A stretch of 64,000 bases of DNA. Origin: Pedobacter caeni. GTDB taxonomy: Bacteria > Bacteroidota > Bacteroidia > Sphingobacteriales > Sphingobacteriaceae. The stretch covers positions 1,054,001-1,118,000 of the forward strand of contig NZ_FQUQ01000001.1 in the NCBI RefSeq assembly GCF_900129215.1. The letters are read 5' to 3'. The notes below the pieces were generated by a model. It was not told the origin of the DNA and ran no database searches. It saw only the letters and a program-made list of their open reading frames with translations. The position numbers were made by a program, and so were the translations under genes. The stretch's first letter is position 1; each line of letters starts with the position of its first letter. Of this stretch, positions 1 to 8,208 are shown piece by piece.

Positions 1-117
1 TATTGCATAAATATCATTTTCAGACTTAGCGTTCTCCTTCTTCTCCTGTCCTTTGCAATTTATAAATAGCAAAAGGGGCAAAATCAGAAGGACCGGTTTT
101 ATGTTTATTATTTTCAT
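1..117 (-). CDS. N-terminus of a lipoprotein (partial)
   Basis: Translating the minus strand from the ATG at 117 gives 39 residues that stay open to the window edge. They begin MKIINIKPVLLILPLLLFIN and then Cys21-Lys-Gly, which is a basic start, a hydrophobic core and a Bacteroidota-style lipobox. Lys/Glu-rich residues follow, as in many lipoproteins just after the lipid anchor. The mature domain lies outside the window, so no function can be assigned. The gene is divergent from the XRE regulator at 603. Confidence 0.6.
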   Translation of the reverse strand, partial: MKIINIKPVLLILPLLLFINCKGQEKKENAKSENDIYAI

Positions 118-602
118 AGGGTTTTTCAAAAATCACTTATCTTTTTTCATCCAAGTGTTTTGGTCTGTATTTCAAAGCTAATGATTTCCTTATTGATAAT
201 TCTTTCGTCTTAATTCAATTTTTTTGATTTATCAGACAACCAATAAGTTTCAATATTATTCTCTTTTGGCTATTTTCATTTGGCAGATAAGTGTTGTGTA
301 AATAACACTCATGACATTGGTATTCTTACAATAAATATGGAAATACAGAAGATTATCTTTATTATCACAGCTGCCTGCTTCAATTTTTAGAAATTCCTGA
401 TGTATTCATCAGAAAAGAGAAACATTTTACTGGCGCATCTAACATAGCGCGTCTTACTCAATAGATCTTTCTAAAACACTCCATACCCTCATCAATTCTT
501 ATTTCAGGAATTTCAGATGAGTAACTGAGAAACGCCACCAATAAGTATTTATGCTGCAGCACAACATTAATTAATCAATGGTCAAACTAAAAACTAACCA
601 AT
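118..602. other. Intergenic region between divergent genes
   Basis: 485 bases of AT-rich sequence with no convincing reading frame on either strand. The only structure noted is a short inverted repeat AGTGTT-8 nt-AACACT at 290-309, which could be an operator but could equally be chance. Promoters for the lipoprotein (leftward) and the XRE gene (rightward) should lie here. No clear TAnnTTTG box was identified. Confidence 0.5.
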
Positions 603-989
603 ATGAATCTTGGAAGAAAAATCGGACGTATCCGCGAATTACGCGGAATTAAGCAATCAACTATGGCAATTGAGCTGGGTATAGCCCAACAGAACGTTTC
701 CAAGCTAGAACATAGAGATGAAGTCGGAGACGAACTTCTGAAAAAAGTTGCTAATATACTCGGAGTAAGCCCGGAGGGTATAAGAAACTACCAGGAAGGA
801 GATTTACAGGAAATTGTTACCTGCATGAAAACAAAGAAAGAAAAGCAAATGCTGATTGACTACTCTCCTCCCTTCGATCCTATGGAAAAAATAGTGCAGC
901 TCTATGACGAAAAAGTGGAGCTCCTGCAACGTCTCGTAGAAAGTGAACAGGAGAAAGTTGAAATCCTACGAAGGATGAAAGAAGAATAA
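603..989 (+). CDS. XRE-family helix-turn-helix regulator
   Basis: 128 aa. Residues about 3-60 form a Cro/C1-type helix-turn-helix: the segment around GIKQSTMAIELGIAQQNVSK has the spacing of helices 2 and 3, followed by a VANILGVSPEGIRN-like closing helix. Residues about 85-128 are charged and heptad-like (EKVELLQRLVESEQEKVEIL), probably a coiled coil for dimerisation. It is followed 3 nt later by the ORF that contains the TfoX-like gene, so the two may be co-transcribed. The target is unknown. The family call is firm; a role as autoregulator or local repressor is inference. Confidence 0.85.
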   Translation: MNLGRKIGRIRELRGIKQSTMAIELGIAQQNVSKLEHRDEVGDELLKKVANILGVSPEGIRNYQEGDLQEIVTCMKTKKEKQMLIDYSPPFDPMEKIVQLYDEKVELLQRLVESEQEKVEILRRMKEE

Positions 990-1006
990 CTGATGATAAC
1001 ATTCAC

Positions 1007-1014
1007 TACATTTG
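1007..1014 (+). promoter_or_regulatory. Bacteroidota-type -7 box (TACATTTG)
   Basis: TACATTTG matches the TAnnTTTG element used by the primary sigma factor of Bacteroidota. It lies 27 nt before the ATG at 1041 and overlaps the upstream in-frame extension starting at 993. That favours 1041 as the true start of the TfoX-like gene. No good -33 TTTG was found at the expected spacing, so it is tentative. Confidence 0.4.
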
Positions 1015-1040
1015 AATTGGCATCCAATAAACTATACTAT

Positions 1041-1382
1041 ATGGCTTACGATGAACAACTGGCTAATCAGGTACGAGAATTACTCTCCGACCGCGAAGAT
1101 GTGACTGAAAAGGAAATGTTCAGTGGGATTTGCTTTATGATAGATCAAAAAATGTGTATCTGTGTTTCAGGCAATGAATTACTATGCCGCATAGGTTCAG
1201 AAAAAGTGGGTGTAGAATTAGAGAACGGCAATTGCAGGAACATGATGAACAATGGCAGAGTAATGAAAGACTATGTTTATGTTGAAGACACGGTTCTTAA
1301 CAGCTTAAAGAAGCTGCAGTATTGGGTTGACCTATGCCTTGAGTTTAACCCAATGGCCAAATCATCCAGAAAAAAAGATTGA
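1041..1382 (+). CDS. TfoX/Sxy N-terminal domain protein
   Basis: 113 aa from the ATG at 1041 (an in-frame start at 993 adds 16 unlikely residues). It begins MAYDEQLANQVRELL and contains EKEMFSGICFMIDQKMCICV, the hallmark of the TfoX N-terminal domain (PF04993): a helix, then the MFGG-like turn (here MFSG) and beta strands. The C-terminal TfoX domain is absent, as in many stand-alone Bacteroidota members. The protein ends in a basic SSRKKD tail. In gammaproteobacteria TfoX/Sxy governs competence; stand-alone TfoX_N proteins have no settled function, so none is claimed. It sits beside an XRE regulator. Confidence 0.8.
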   Translation: MAYDEQLANQVRELLSDREDVTEKEMFSGICFMIDQKMCICVSGNELLCRIGSEKVGVELENGNCRNMMNNGRVMKDYVYVEDTVLNSLKKLQYWVDLCLEFNPMAKSSRKKD

Positions 1383-1492
1383 TTATTCTGCCCCTATCTA
1401 TACCGAAATACTTAAAATCAACAGCAATACACAACTGATTAATTATTTATTTGTAGAATTGCGTTAGTGAAAACCATCAATCAATTCTCAAA

Positions 1493-2335
1493 ATGGAAAA
1501 CTCATTAGAATTAACGGATGAACAGGAAAGAGCAAGGAAATTCAAATCAGAGGTAAACAGCTACGGGGATATCTGTAGAATTCTAAACATAGATCCTGAT
1601 CTTGAACCAGATGTATCTGCTTACGATGAAGAGGATAAAGAGGCGGCGATCTCCATGTTCAGATTGTGGAAAGCAAATAAAGTAGCATGGAATGGCGAAG
1701 CGATCGACTTCAATAAGTATCAGCCCCAACATGAAATTTACTGTGATCTCAGTGATGAAGCTGGTTCTGGTTTTGGTTTCGCGTACTACAGAACACACTA
1801 CGTTAGCGATTACACGAATGTAGGTGCCCGCCTCCTTTGGCCCAGCTCTTTTATCGCAAAACACATTTTTAGGGCGATGCCGGAGGACTTTTATAATATG
1901 ATGAAAATACCCGATGAAGCAGCATACTTAAACCCAAAATCCGGGGAAATTAATTTCGTCGAAGAAGTAAACGGTTATGGGGATGTCTGTAAAATCTTAA
2001 ACATAGACCCTGATTTAAAACCAGATGTATCGGCCTATGATGATGAGGATAAAGAGGCAGCGATCTCCTTGTTCAGGTTATGGAAAGCAAGTAAAGCGGC
2101 CTGGAATGGCGAAGTGCTGGATTTCAATAACGATAAACAGGAAAAATTTGAAGTTTTGTGTTGTTTGGGTGATGAAGATAGTCCGTTGGGTTTTGAATAC
2201 GTTAGCTACCAATTCTTCGGCTCTTGTACACATGTCGGTGCCCGCCTGCTTTGGCCCAGCATTGCCATAGGAAAACACCTTACTGAGGTGATGAAACAGG
2301 ATTTCATTAATGTGATGAAAATCCCGAAAAAATAA
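1493..2335 (+). CDS. Internally duplicated hypothetical protein
   Basis: 280 aa made of two tandem copies of a roughly 135-residue unit (about residues 18-140 and 158-278). Each begins with SYGDIC/GYGDVC-ILNIDPDL-PDVSAYD, continues with a DKEAAIS-FRLWKA-K-AWNGE stretch and ends with VGARLLWPS-IAKH and an MKIP tail. The two copies are also alike at the DNA level. The unit resembles, from memory, a small uncharacterised protein common in Bacteroidota genomes and phages; no function is known to me. No signal peptide. Its stop codon abuts the stop of the convergent gene at 2336 with no bases between. Cytoplasmic location is inferred. Confidence 0.75.
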   Translation: MENSLELTDEQERARKFKSEVNSYGDICRILNIDPDLEPDVSAYDEEDKEAAISMFRLWKANKVAWNGEAIDFNKYQPQHEIYCDLSDEAGSGFGFAYYRTHYVSDYTNVGARLLWPSSFIAKHIFRAMPEDFYNMMKIPDEAAYLNPKSGEINFVEEVNGYGDVCKILNIDPDLKPDVSAYDDEDKEAAISLFRLWKASKAAWNGEVLDFNNDKQEKFEVLCCLGDEDSPLGFEYVSYQFFGSCTHVGARLLWPSIAIGKHLTEVMKQDFINVMKIPKK

Positions 2336-2941
2336 CTATCCTAAATCAATAATTTTACCTACAGCCTGGCCAATGATGTGAAGGTATGCTTTTGCTTCAA
2401 TAACCGCTAAGTTATTGTTTGAGGCTTTCCCTCCTAATGACAAGGCAGGTATATAACCATAGCATTGACCATATTGCAGTTGAGATAACTTGTCCTTAAT
2501 TTCTAAAAAGGCTTTGGAATCGAAATATTCTTTGTGAGCTATAAAATAATCATCAAAAAATACATCAAGAGTTCCTTTCATAGAATTTAATGCGCGACTT
2601 TGACATTTTCTAATATTTATTATTTTCACCCTATTTCCTTCATCCGGGGCGATTGTCCAATTTTCATTTCCCTCCCAAATCAACAAATCTCCTAATGCAG
2701 TTACTCCAAAAACAACAGACGGCTCTAATAATTTATCAATGTATTCAAATACAAATTCAAATTCATCTGGATTTACCAATTGAAGAAATCCATCTTCAAA
2801 AATCCCAAATCCCATTGTTTGCCAAATATTGATCAATTCACCAGGAAGCAGATTTTTGTATTTATTGATCATTTCTAAAGAAACTTCAACATGCCTGACG
2901 TAATTATTCTGGTTTCTTTCTTCAAATGTTAATCTTGACAT
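2336..2941 (-). CDS. GAD-like/DUF1851 protein, copy 3 (Tdi1-type immunity family)
   Basis: 201 aa, last gene of the leftward operon. Residues about 20-95 are a GAD-like domain (GELINIWQTMGFGIFEDGFL, then ALGDLLIWEG). The C-terminal YGQCYGYIPALSLGGKASNN segment is the DUF1851 signature shared with the type VI secretion immunity protein Tdi1. It is almost identical to the gene at 2992 over the first 100 residues and the last 50. The middle (about 108-137) differs strongly. The 50-nt spacers before it and before the next copy are also near-identical, so the array arose by tandem duplication. An immunity role is inferred from family and context. Confidence 0.75.
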   Translation of the reverse strand: MSRLTFEERNQNNYVRHVEVSLEMINKYKNLLPGELINIWQTMGFGIFEDGFLQLVNPDEFEFVFEYIDKLLEPSVVFGVTALGDLLIWEGNENWTIAPDEGNRVKIINIRKCQSRALNSMKGTLDVFFDDYFIAHKEYFDSKAFLEIKDKLSQLQYGQCYGYIPALSLGGKASNNNLAVIEAKAYLHIIGQAVGKIIDLG

Positions 2942-2991
2942 ATTGTATTTTTTATCAGACAGTAATCATTAATGTAAATATTCTTCAATAA

Positions 2992-3600
2992 CTATCCCAG
3001 ATCAACAATCTTTCCTACCGCCTGACCGATCACCTGAATATAAGATTTTGAGTCCACAACCTGTAAATTATTGTTGGAGGCTTTCCCTCCCAATGGCAAA
3101 GCAGGCACATACCCATAGCATTGCCCATACTCCGGTTTTGATTGCTTTTCTTTAATTTCTAAAAAGGGTTTGGCGTCGAAATAGGATTTATTCGCAATCG
3201 CAGTATGATCACCTAAAGTAAAATTCAAAAGGAAATCCATATCACCCAAGATTCTTGCATTACATTTTCTCACATCTATTAGTTTAACACGATTCCCTTC
3301 ATCCGGGGATATTGTCCAATTTTGATTCCCTTCCCAAATCAACAAGTCACCCAGCGCTGTAACTCCAAAAACAATAGATGGCTCTAATAATTTATCAATG
3401 TATTCAAATACAAATTCAAATTCATCGGGATTTACCAATTGAAGGAATCCATCTTCAAAAATCCCAAATCCCATTGTTTGCCAAATATTGATCAATTCAC
3501 CAGGAAGCAGATTTTTGTATTTATTGATTGTTTCTAAAGAAACTTCAGCATGCCTGACGTAATTATTCTGGTTTCTTTCTTCAAATGTTAATCTTGCCAT
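2992..3600 (-). CDS. GAD-like/DUF1851 protein, copy 2 (Tdi1-type immunity family)
   Basis: 202 aa. Same architecture as its neighbours: an N-terminal charged start (MARLTFEERNQNNYVRH), a GAD-like domain with GFGIFEDGFLQLVNPDEFEF, ALGDLLIWEGN, and a DUF1851 tail with YGQCYGYVPALPLGGKASNN. It shares its N-terminus with the 2336 copy, but its C-terminal 60 residues are closer to the 3651 copy, which gives a mosaic pattern. The variable segment is about residues 108-137. No signal peptide, so it should act in the cytoplasm, as expected for immunity against an injected effector. The cognate toxin is not in the window. Confidence 0.75.
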   Translation of the reverse strand: MARLTFEERNQNNYVRHAEVSLETINKYKNLLPGELINIWQTMGFGIFEDGFLQLVNPDEFEFVFEYIDKLLEPSIVFGVTALGDLLIWEGNQNWTISPDEGNRVKLIDVRKCNARILGDMDFLLNFTLGDHTAIANKSYFDAKPFLEIKEKQSKPEYGQCYGYVPALPLGGKASNNNLQVVDSKSYIQVIGQAVGKIVDLG

Positions 3601-3650
3601 ATTGTATTTTTTATTCCACGGTAATCATTAATGTAAATAATCGTCAATAA

Positions 3651-4271
3651 CTATCCCAGATCTATAATCTTTCCTATTGCCTGACCAATTACCTGGATAT
3701 AAGATTTTGCATCCACGACCTGTAAATTATTGTTGGAGGCTTTCCCTCCCAATGGCAAAGCAGGTACATATCCATAGCATTGACCATAATGTAGCTTTGG
3801 CAATTTCCCCTTCATTTCCAGATAAGGTTTAGCTTTATAAGTATCAATTAAATCGTCTTCATCATTAACAAGTATATCCAGATAAACATCGACCTCAGCA
3901 CCAATTATATTTTTCTTCGGTTGTCTGATATTAACAAAAGCGGCCCTATCTCCTTCATCTGCCGCAATTGTCCAATTATCGTTGCCTTCCCATAAGAGCA
4001 AATCACCTAATGCAGTAATCCCCCAAATAATTGTAGGTTCCAGAAGTTTATCTATATACTCAAATACAAAAGTGTATTCTTCCGGGTTTACAATTTGCAA
4101 ATAACCGTCTTCAAAAACACCAAAGCCCATATTTCGCCAGATCCAGGTTAATTCTTTCGGAAATTTTCCTTTAAATAGTTCATCATACCTGGCTATTGTT
4201 TCTTCAGAAACTGCACTATGCTGTTGGTAGGTACTCATGTTCCTGTTAATGAATTGTTGGATTGTCTCCAT
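3651..4271 (-). CDS. GAD-like/DUF1851 protein, copy 1 (Tdi1-type immunity family)
   Basis: 206 aa, the most divergent of the three paralogues. It has its own N-terminus (METIQQFINRNMSTYQQHSA) but keeps FPKELTWIWRNMGFGVFEDG, ITALGDLLLWEGNDNW and YGQCYGYVPALPLGGKASNN. The start codon is 4 nt after the stop of the SUFU-family gene, which suggests co-translation. The divergent 5' third suggests it is the older copy and that 2336 and 2992 are a later duplication. The DUF1851/GAD-like family assignment is from memory of its conserved motifs. An immunity role is inference. Confidence 0.75.
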   Translation of the reverse strand: METIQQFINRNMSTYQQHSAVSEETIARYDELFKGKFPKELTWIWRNMGFGVFEDGYLQIVNPEEYTFVFEYIDKLLEPTIIWGITALGDLLLWEGNDNWTIAADEGDRAAFVNIRQPKKNIIGAEVDVYLDILVNDEDDLIDTYKAKPYLEMKGKLPKLHYGQCYGYVPALPLGGKASNNNLQVVDAKSYIQVIGQAIGKIIDLG

Positions 4272-4275
4272 TGCT

Positions 4276-4836
4276 TTACAATACAGATTTTCTATTCATA
4301 TCAAAAATGTCAATCTCTTTCTCCTCAAATAATGCTTCCAAAGCTTCAGCGCTATTGTTTTTTCTGAATTCTAATTCAGCATCTGAAATAGCAATACCCA
4401 GTAAAAAGGATATTTTTTCATTTTGCACTTCAAAATCTTCAAGTTTATCTTCCCACAAATACGGGTTGCTGAAATAGATATGTTTCATTTCTAGGTCCTT
4501 GTAATACATTTCGACCAAAGTCTCAAAAACTGTCCCAGGGGAAACTTTCCAGTGATCCTTTATGCAGAAAAAAGCACTTGTACTTAATATATTCCCTATT
4601 TTATCATTGTCAGCATATCCTGCGAACATTAATTCATATTTCTCATTACCGATAGAAAAATCAGATAACCCAATCGTGGAGTAAAAGATAACGTCTTTAT
4701 CAGTTGGATCAGGACATTCCATAATGAAGATGGCATTTTCACCAGAATCATCACCGTATTTGATGACTTTAGGTTCAACTCCAATAATTGGAGCTAATTT
4801 TTTATATATTTCTTTTTGTTTTTCTGTTGGTTTCAT
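4276..4836 (-). CDS. Suppressor-of-fused domain protein
   Basis: 186 aa. The pattern of a suppressor-of-fused domain (PF05076) is visible: an N-terminal helix, IFIMECPDPTDKDVIFYSTIGLSD (the family has a TIGLS-like strand), YELMFAGYADND, a central WKVSPGTVF with a CP-like turn, then FSNPYLWEDKLEDFE and FLLGIAISDAELEF. Bacterial members include the YqcF-type antitoxins and immunity proteins of polymorphic toxins. It lies 4 nt upstream of the first DUF1851 gene and 42 nt downstream of the Imm10-like gene. No signal peptide. The family call is fairly firm; the immunity role is inferred from the neighbours. Confidence 0.8.
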   Translation of the reverse strand: MKPTEKQKEIYKKLAPIIGVEPKVIKYGDDSGENAIFIMECPDPTDKDVIFYSTIGLSDFSIGNEKYELMFAGYADNDKIGNILSTSAFFCIKDHWKVSPGTVFETLVEMYYKDLEMKHIYFSNPYLWEDKLEDFEVQNEKISFLLGIAISDAELEFRKNNSAEALEALFEEKEIDIFDMNRKSVL

Positions 4837-4878
4837 ATATCTGAAAAATAAGCTGCTACAGCTGACCGAAATATATTT

Positions 4879-5253
4879 CTATTCGAAAGACTGTTCCATA
4901 TTTATTTGTAATAAATCGCCAAATATCCCCTTCAGATATTCAACAAAATTCTTAGGCAGATCTACATTTTCAATATCTATTATGATTTGACTCTCTTGAA
5001 CAACAAGCGTTAAATTTTTATGATTAATCCTTATTTCTTTACAGCAATTAAAGCATGAATCTCCATTACATTCGACATATATACCATTAGATTTTGCATT
5101 TGGGTTGTCATTTTTACCAAATTTATAGGGCTTTTGAAATAGGATATATTTTTCATAATCAAATTCATCTTCAGCGAGCCCCACAAGGTAATAGTTGTCT
5201 TTTTTCTCTATAGATGCATGTGCAAATTTTGCCTTAAATTCTACTTTATCCAT
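4879..5253 (-). CDS. Imm10-like small protein
   Basis: 124 aa, no signal peptide or membrane segment. The order of motifs YYLVGLAEDEFDYEKYILFQ, then a glycine-containing NGIYVECNGD strand, then LTLVVQESQIIIDI and LPKNFVEYLKGIFGDLL resembles the Imm10 immunity family (FQR-like strand, YxE strand, then two hydrophobic strands). It has three cysteines in GDSCFNCCKE, which is unusual and could bind a metal or be incidental. It lies 13 nt downstream of the secreted protein and 42 nt upstream of the SUFU gene, inside the immunity operon. The Imm10 assignment is by eye and moderate. Confidence 0.6.
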   Translation of the reverse strand: MDKVEFKAKFAHASIEKKDNYYLVGLAEDEFDYEKYILFQKPYKFGKNDNPNAKSNGIYVECNGDSCFNCCKEIRINHKNLTLVVQESQIIIDIENVDLPKNFVEYLKGIFGDLLQINMEQSFE

Positions 5254-5266
5254 GTTTTGGTTTTAG

Positions 5267-6535
5267 TTAATAGATTTCCATGATCTTATCAGCATGCAGG
5301 ATATAGTAATAGAGGATGGTACGGAGCTGCAATATATGGTCTTCAAAATAAACATCACCACCTTCAGTGCTGTTGGCAGCAGAAGCAATAGCGTCTTGTC
5401 CCATGCCTTTGGATAGGGATTGTGAAAAACGCACTTGCTGTTCCTTGGATCTTGCCAGGTCATCAGCCTTTACTCCTGCTTTCTGCAATGCGATCTTTTC
5501 CTCCAGCTCTATTTTCTTTAATATACAGTCTGGCTGATTTTTACAGGCAGCCGCATTTTCTTTAATTTTACCACTAAAGCCATCACCTGAATAAGAAGCC
5601 AACGCGTTATAGCTGCACATCAGGTTATAGGTTTGGGAAATAAGAAGGAAGCGTAATGCTTCTTTTTCAAACGGGCTGAGTTTCAACCCATCAATGACCA
5701 CTCCTTCCGCTTTGATCCATTCCATAGCCAAAGGTTTCAGTTCTTCCCAATCGCTTCTTGTAGCCATGTGCGGAAGGCTTTCTTTATTTACAATTTTGTT
5801 CAGATAGTTTTTGCCAAGCTCGCTCAGGCAACCGGGTAATCCTTCTTTGTTACTGATCTCACACAAGCAGGCAAGTTTGCCCTCACAATTTTGGGTGTAA
5901 GGCAGGAATTCGAATACACAATCCTCCGCCACACCAAGTGGAATATCTCCGTTAAGCCGGGCATAAGTTGCGCGGTAAGGCTTTATGTAATTATCCTCCA
6001 GATCCAAAAGGAGCGCATATTGTTTTTTGTCGTTATAGAGAATATCATATGCATAAGCAATGACCATTACAGATTGTGCGGTAAGACTTTTGGGCAATTC
6101 AGCAGCCAGGGCTTTGTATTTTTCTCTTGAGGGGCTGGAAGTTCCAAAATCAGTAAGCAGGCAATAAAGCAAACGTGTTTCTGCCGGAACTTTAGGGTCT
6201 TCAATTGTGGTTTTGTATTTGCTTTCGACAAACTGTTTATATGCTTGTCTGTACCTGGTAAAGTATTCCTCAGTACCGTCATCATCTTTCCATTCAAAAT
6301 AACTGGCCAGAGCCGAAATCAAGGTCGCCTTTTCACCAAGGCTATGATCGGAATTCAGGTAATTCATAAAAGGTTCTTCTGCCATACCATTTTTTGAAGC
6401 GGACTGAATCATACTGTCATTTTCGAATAATTTGGTAAATCCTAATCCTGGTAAAAAGGAAGAATCAGCATTGGCAGAATTTACAAGCAGGAAGCACAAA
6501 AAAAAGAGTGTCAGGTATTTTTTCATAAAATTCAT
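5267..6535 (-). CDS. Secreted protein of unknown function
   Basis: 422 aa. The N-terminus (MKKYLTLFFLCFLLVNSANA after three residues) is a signal peptide with an ANA-D cleavage site. The mature part is mostly helical by appearance and cysteine-bearing (DCVFEF, NCEGKLACLCEIS, GCLSE, CKNQPDCILKK), so disulphides in the periplasm are likely. Its ATG overlaps the stop of the SUKH gene as TAATG, which implies translational coupling; an in-frame ATG at 6526 is the alternative start. I do not recognise the family. Being exported, it differs from the cytoplasmic immunity-like neighbours and could be a periplasmic protector or an effector partner; this is speculation. Confidence 0.65.
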   Translation of the reverse strand: MNFMKKYLTLFFLCFLLVNSANADSSFLPGLGFTKLFENDSMIQSASKNGMAEEPFMNYLNSDHSLGEKATLISALASYFEWKDDDGTEEYFTRYRQAYKQFVESKYKTTIEDPKVPAETRLLYCLLTDFGTSSPSREKYKALAAELPKSLTAQSVMVIAYAYDILYNDKKQYALLLDLEDNYIKPYRATYARLNGDIPLGVAEDCVFEFLPYTQNCEGKLACLCEISNKEGLPGCLSELGKNYLNKIVNKESLPHMATRSDWEELKPLAMEWIKAEGVVIDGLKLSPFEKEALRFLLISQTYNLMCSYNALASYSGDGFSGKIKENAAACKNQPDCILKKIELEEKIALQKAGVKADDLARSKEQQVRFSQSLSKGMGQDAIASAANSTEGGDVYFEDHILQLRTILYYYILHADKIMEIY

Positions 6536-7005
6536 TAAAGTTCATTAAGCAGGTCTGGGTTTTCTAAAAATGCTTTTAAAAAATCAACCAGAGCATCTGA
6601 AACTCTGATATCCATACAATAGATTGCATTCTTTCCCCCATCGTCAATTTTATTCATCGCCAGATATAGTCCTTCATTTACTTCAAAAAACAAAAGTTTA
6701 TCATGGTTATAAAGATCTTGGTATACCTCTAAATCAGGATCAAATTCAAATTCATCCAACTTAAGATTTATTTGAGTTAAAGAAAATGGATCCATGAACC
6801 GATTGATGTTTCCGGTACTTCTGTTGAAAAAACCGTAACCACATTGTTGATAGAACTGATGTAGTTCTACTGGCAGATTAGTTTCTAACTTTTCGATCGC
6901 TATTTTAATGTCCTCTTCTCCAACAGGATAGATGATGATATCATGGTCAGTATCCTGGGATTCATCAGAGACCTTATGCTGTGCTAAAAATGAAAAGTCG
7001 CTCAT
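6535..7005 (-). CDS. SMI1/KNR4 (SUKH) family protein
   Basis: 156 aa. It shows the SUKH pattern: IAIEKLETNLPVELHQFYQQ is the E-x-x-L-P-x-x-L/Y-x-x-F/Y helix, followed by the GYGFF turn, and later LLFFEVNEGLYLAMN and an IYCMD strand, ending with a helix (FLKAFLENPDLL). SUKH proteins are one of the most widespread immunity superfamilies against nuclease and other toxins. It lies 2 nt after the BatD-like lipoprotein gene and overlaps the next gene by one base. No signal peptide. Family confidence is good; the partner toxin is unknown. Confidence 0.75.
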   Translation of the reverse strand: MSDFSFLAQHKVSDESQDTDHDIIIYPVGEEDIKIAIEKLETNLPVELHQFYQQCGYGFFNRSTGNINRFMDPFSLTQINLKLDEFEFDPDLEVYQDLYNHDKLLFFEVNEGLYLAMNKIDDGGKNAIYCMDIRVSDALVDFLKAFLENPDLLNEL

Positions 7006-7007
7006 GT

Positions 7008-7955
7008 TTATTTTACTTTAAACTCAAGGGCCTGGGATTTAATCTGAAGTTGCGTTGCCCCCTTGTCTGTTACCTTGTAACCGCCGCTATCCTGAGGTTC
7101 AAATTTGCTAAAATAGTCTGTATTACTTTTATACACATGGTATTCAAACTCGCTTGGTTCTATTTTAAACTCACCCTTATTTTTAGGCACAAGACCGGTC
7201 GTGAAAATTTTCGTTTTCACATAGCTGATACCGTTAATAATTTCAATGCTCTTGCGATCCCCCATTGCGTCCCAATCGAAATTGACCAATTCAAAGTTCT
7301 GCTTTAGATAGTCTTCAAAGCCTTTAATACCAGCAATATCATCCAGCGTTGGTTCACTTGAAATCGTGATTTCATTATCTTTTCCGGTCACAGATCCCTT
7401 AATTGCCATGTTTTTCTTCCTTTTAACGTTTATAAACCGGCTGTATTCATAAAGGCTGATGGCAATGGTATCTTTAAGACTGTACACCGCTTTATCCGAA
7501 GTTAATGCCACTTTAACAGCGTCGGCGCCCACTTTTAACTGCTGAACCACATTGATAGAAAATGGGCGCGTTTTGTATTCCTTCCCTTTTACTTTCATGG
7601 TCAACACCGGAAAATCGATCTTTCCCAATTTTTCAGGACGTGCATAAGTATAAAAATGAAAATACGACGTCACTTTACCATTTTCATCAGTAGACTCACT
7701 TTCATTTATCTTATCTGAGATCCGGCTTAAGCCATCGGTTAAGGTCAATCCCTTGATCTGATCGGTCGCCGATGAGACATGATCTGGTTTCATTGCAAAA
7801 CGCACATAAAAATCGGTGTTCTTTCCGATCTCCACCTCAGGCTGAACCACGTATTGAATGAAATCAGGTTCTTTTTTCTCCTGGCAACTGGAGAAAGAGG
7901 TCCAGAATAAAGTTGTCATACACAGAAGTGTCTTTTTTATCATTTTATTATCCAT
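7008..7955 (-). CDS. BatD-like lipoprotein, first gene of the immunity operon
   Basis: 315 aa. From the in-frame Met at 7943 the signal reads MIKKTLLCMTTLFWTSFSSC, a lipobox with Cys24 of the full ORF. The mature domain looks like the N-terminal Ig-like modules of BatD: VEIGKNTDFYVRF, then TYARPEKLGKIDFPVLTMKV, and the diagnostic KTRPFSINVV edge strand. It is about half the length of full BatD and has no C-terminal membrane segments. BatD is normally found with MoxR and VWA proteins (Bat operon), which are absent here. It is followed by the SUKH gene after 2 nt, so it probably leads the operon that ends at 2336. Function unknown. Confidence 0.65.
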   Translation of the reverse strand: MDNKMIKKTLLCMTTLFWTSFSSCQEKKEPDFIQYVVQPEVEIGKNTDFYVRFAMKPDHVSSATDQIKGLTLTDGLSRISDKINESESTDENGKVTSYFHFYTYARPEKLGKIDFPVLTMKVKGKEYKTRPFSINVVQQLKVGADAVKVALTSDKAVYSLKDTIAISLYEYSRFINVKRKKNMAIKGSVTGKDNEITISSEPTLDDIAGIKGFEDYLKQNFELVNFDWDAMGDRKSIEIINGISYVKTKIFTTGLVPKNKGEFKIEPSEFEYHVYKSNTDYFSKFEPQDSGGYKVTDKGATQLQIKSQALEFKVK

Positions 7956-8018
7956 TATTGAAAGCAGAACACCTGCCTTTTCCCGAAGATATTAATATAT
8001 TCTGTATTTATTTTTTGT

Positions 8019-8087
8019 TTACTCCTTACACTCAGGCTGCAGAACTGCGGCTACCAAAATCAGGAGAATAAATGGATGCTTGTACAT
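8019..8087 (-). CDS. 22-aa lipoprotein-like leader peptide
   Basis: The minus strand from the ATG at 8087 reads MYKHPFILLILVAAVLQPEC then Lys-Glu and stop. It has the form of a lipoprotein signal with Cys20 but only two residues after it. It may be a truncated lipoprotein, a tiny lysis-peptide-like molecule or chance. It lies 64 bases upstream of the BatD-like gene and in the same direction. Confidence 0.3.
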   Translation of the reverse strand: MYKHPFILLILVAAVLQPECKE

Positions 8088-8208
8088 CGTGCTTATTTTT
8101 TAATAAATATACAGACCACAACAGGAGTTTGCCAGGCAAACTGGTATAGCTGAACATTGAATCTACATTCGTAGTAGTTTAGCCCATATTTGATTTACCC
8201 TTAGCTGA

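Noticed and set aside
290..309. Inverted repeat AGTGTT...AACACT as an XRE operator
   Set aside because: Only 6 bp per arm with an 8-nt gap in AT-rich sequence, and more than 290 nt from the XRE start; noted in the intergenic entry but not claimed.
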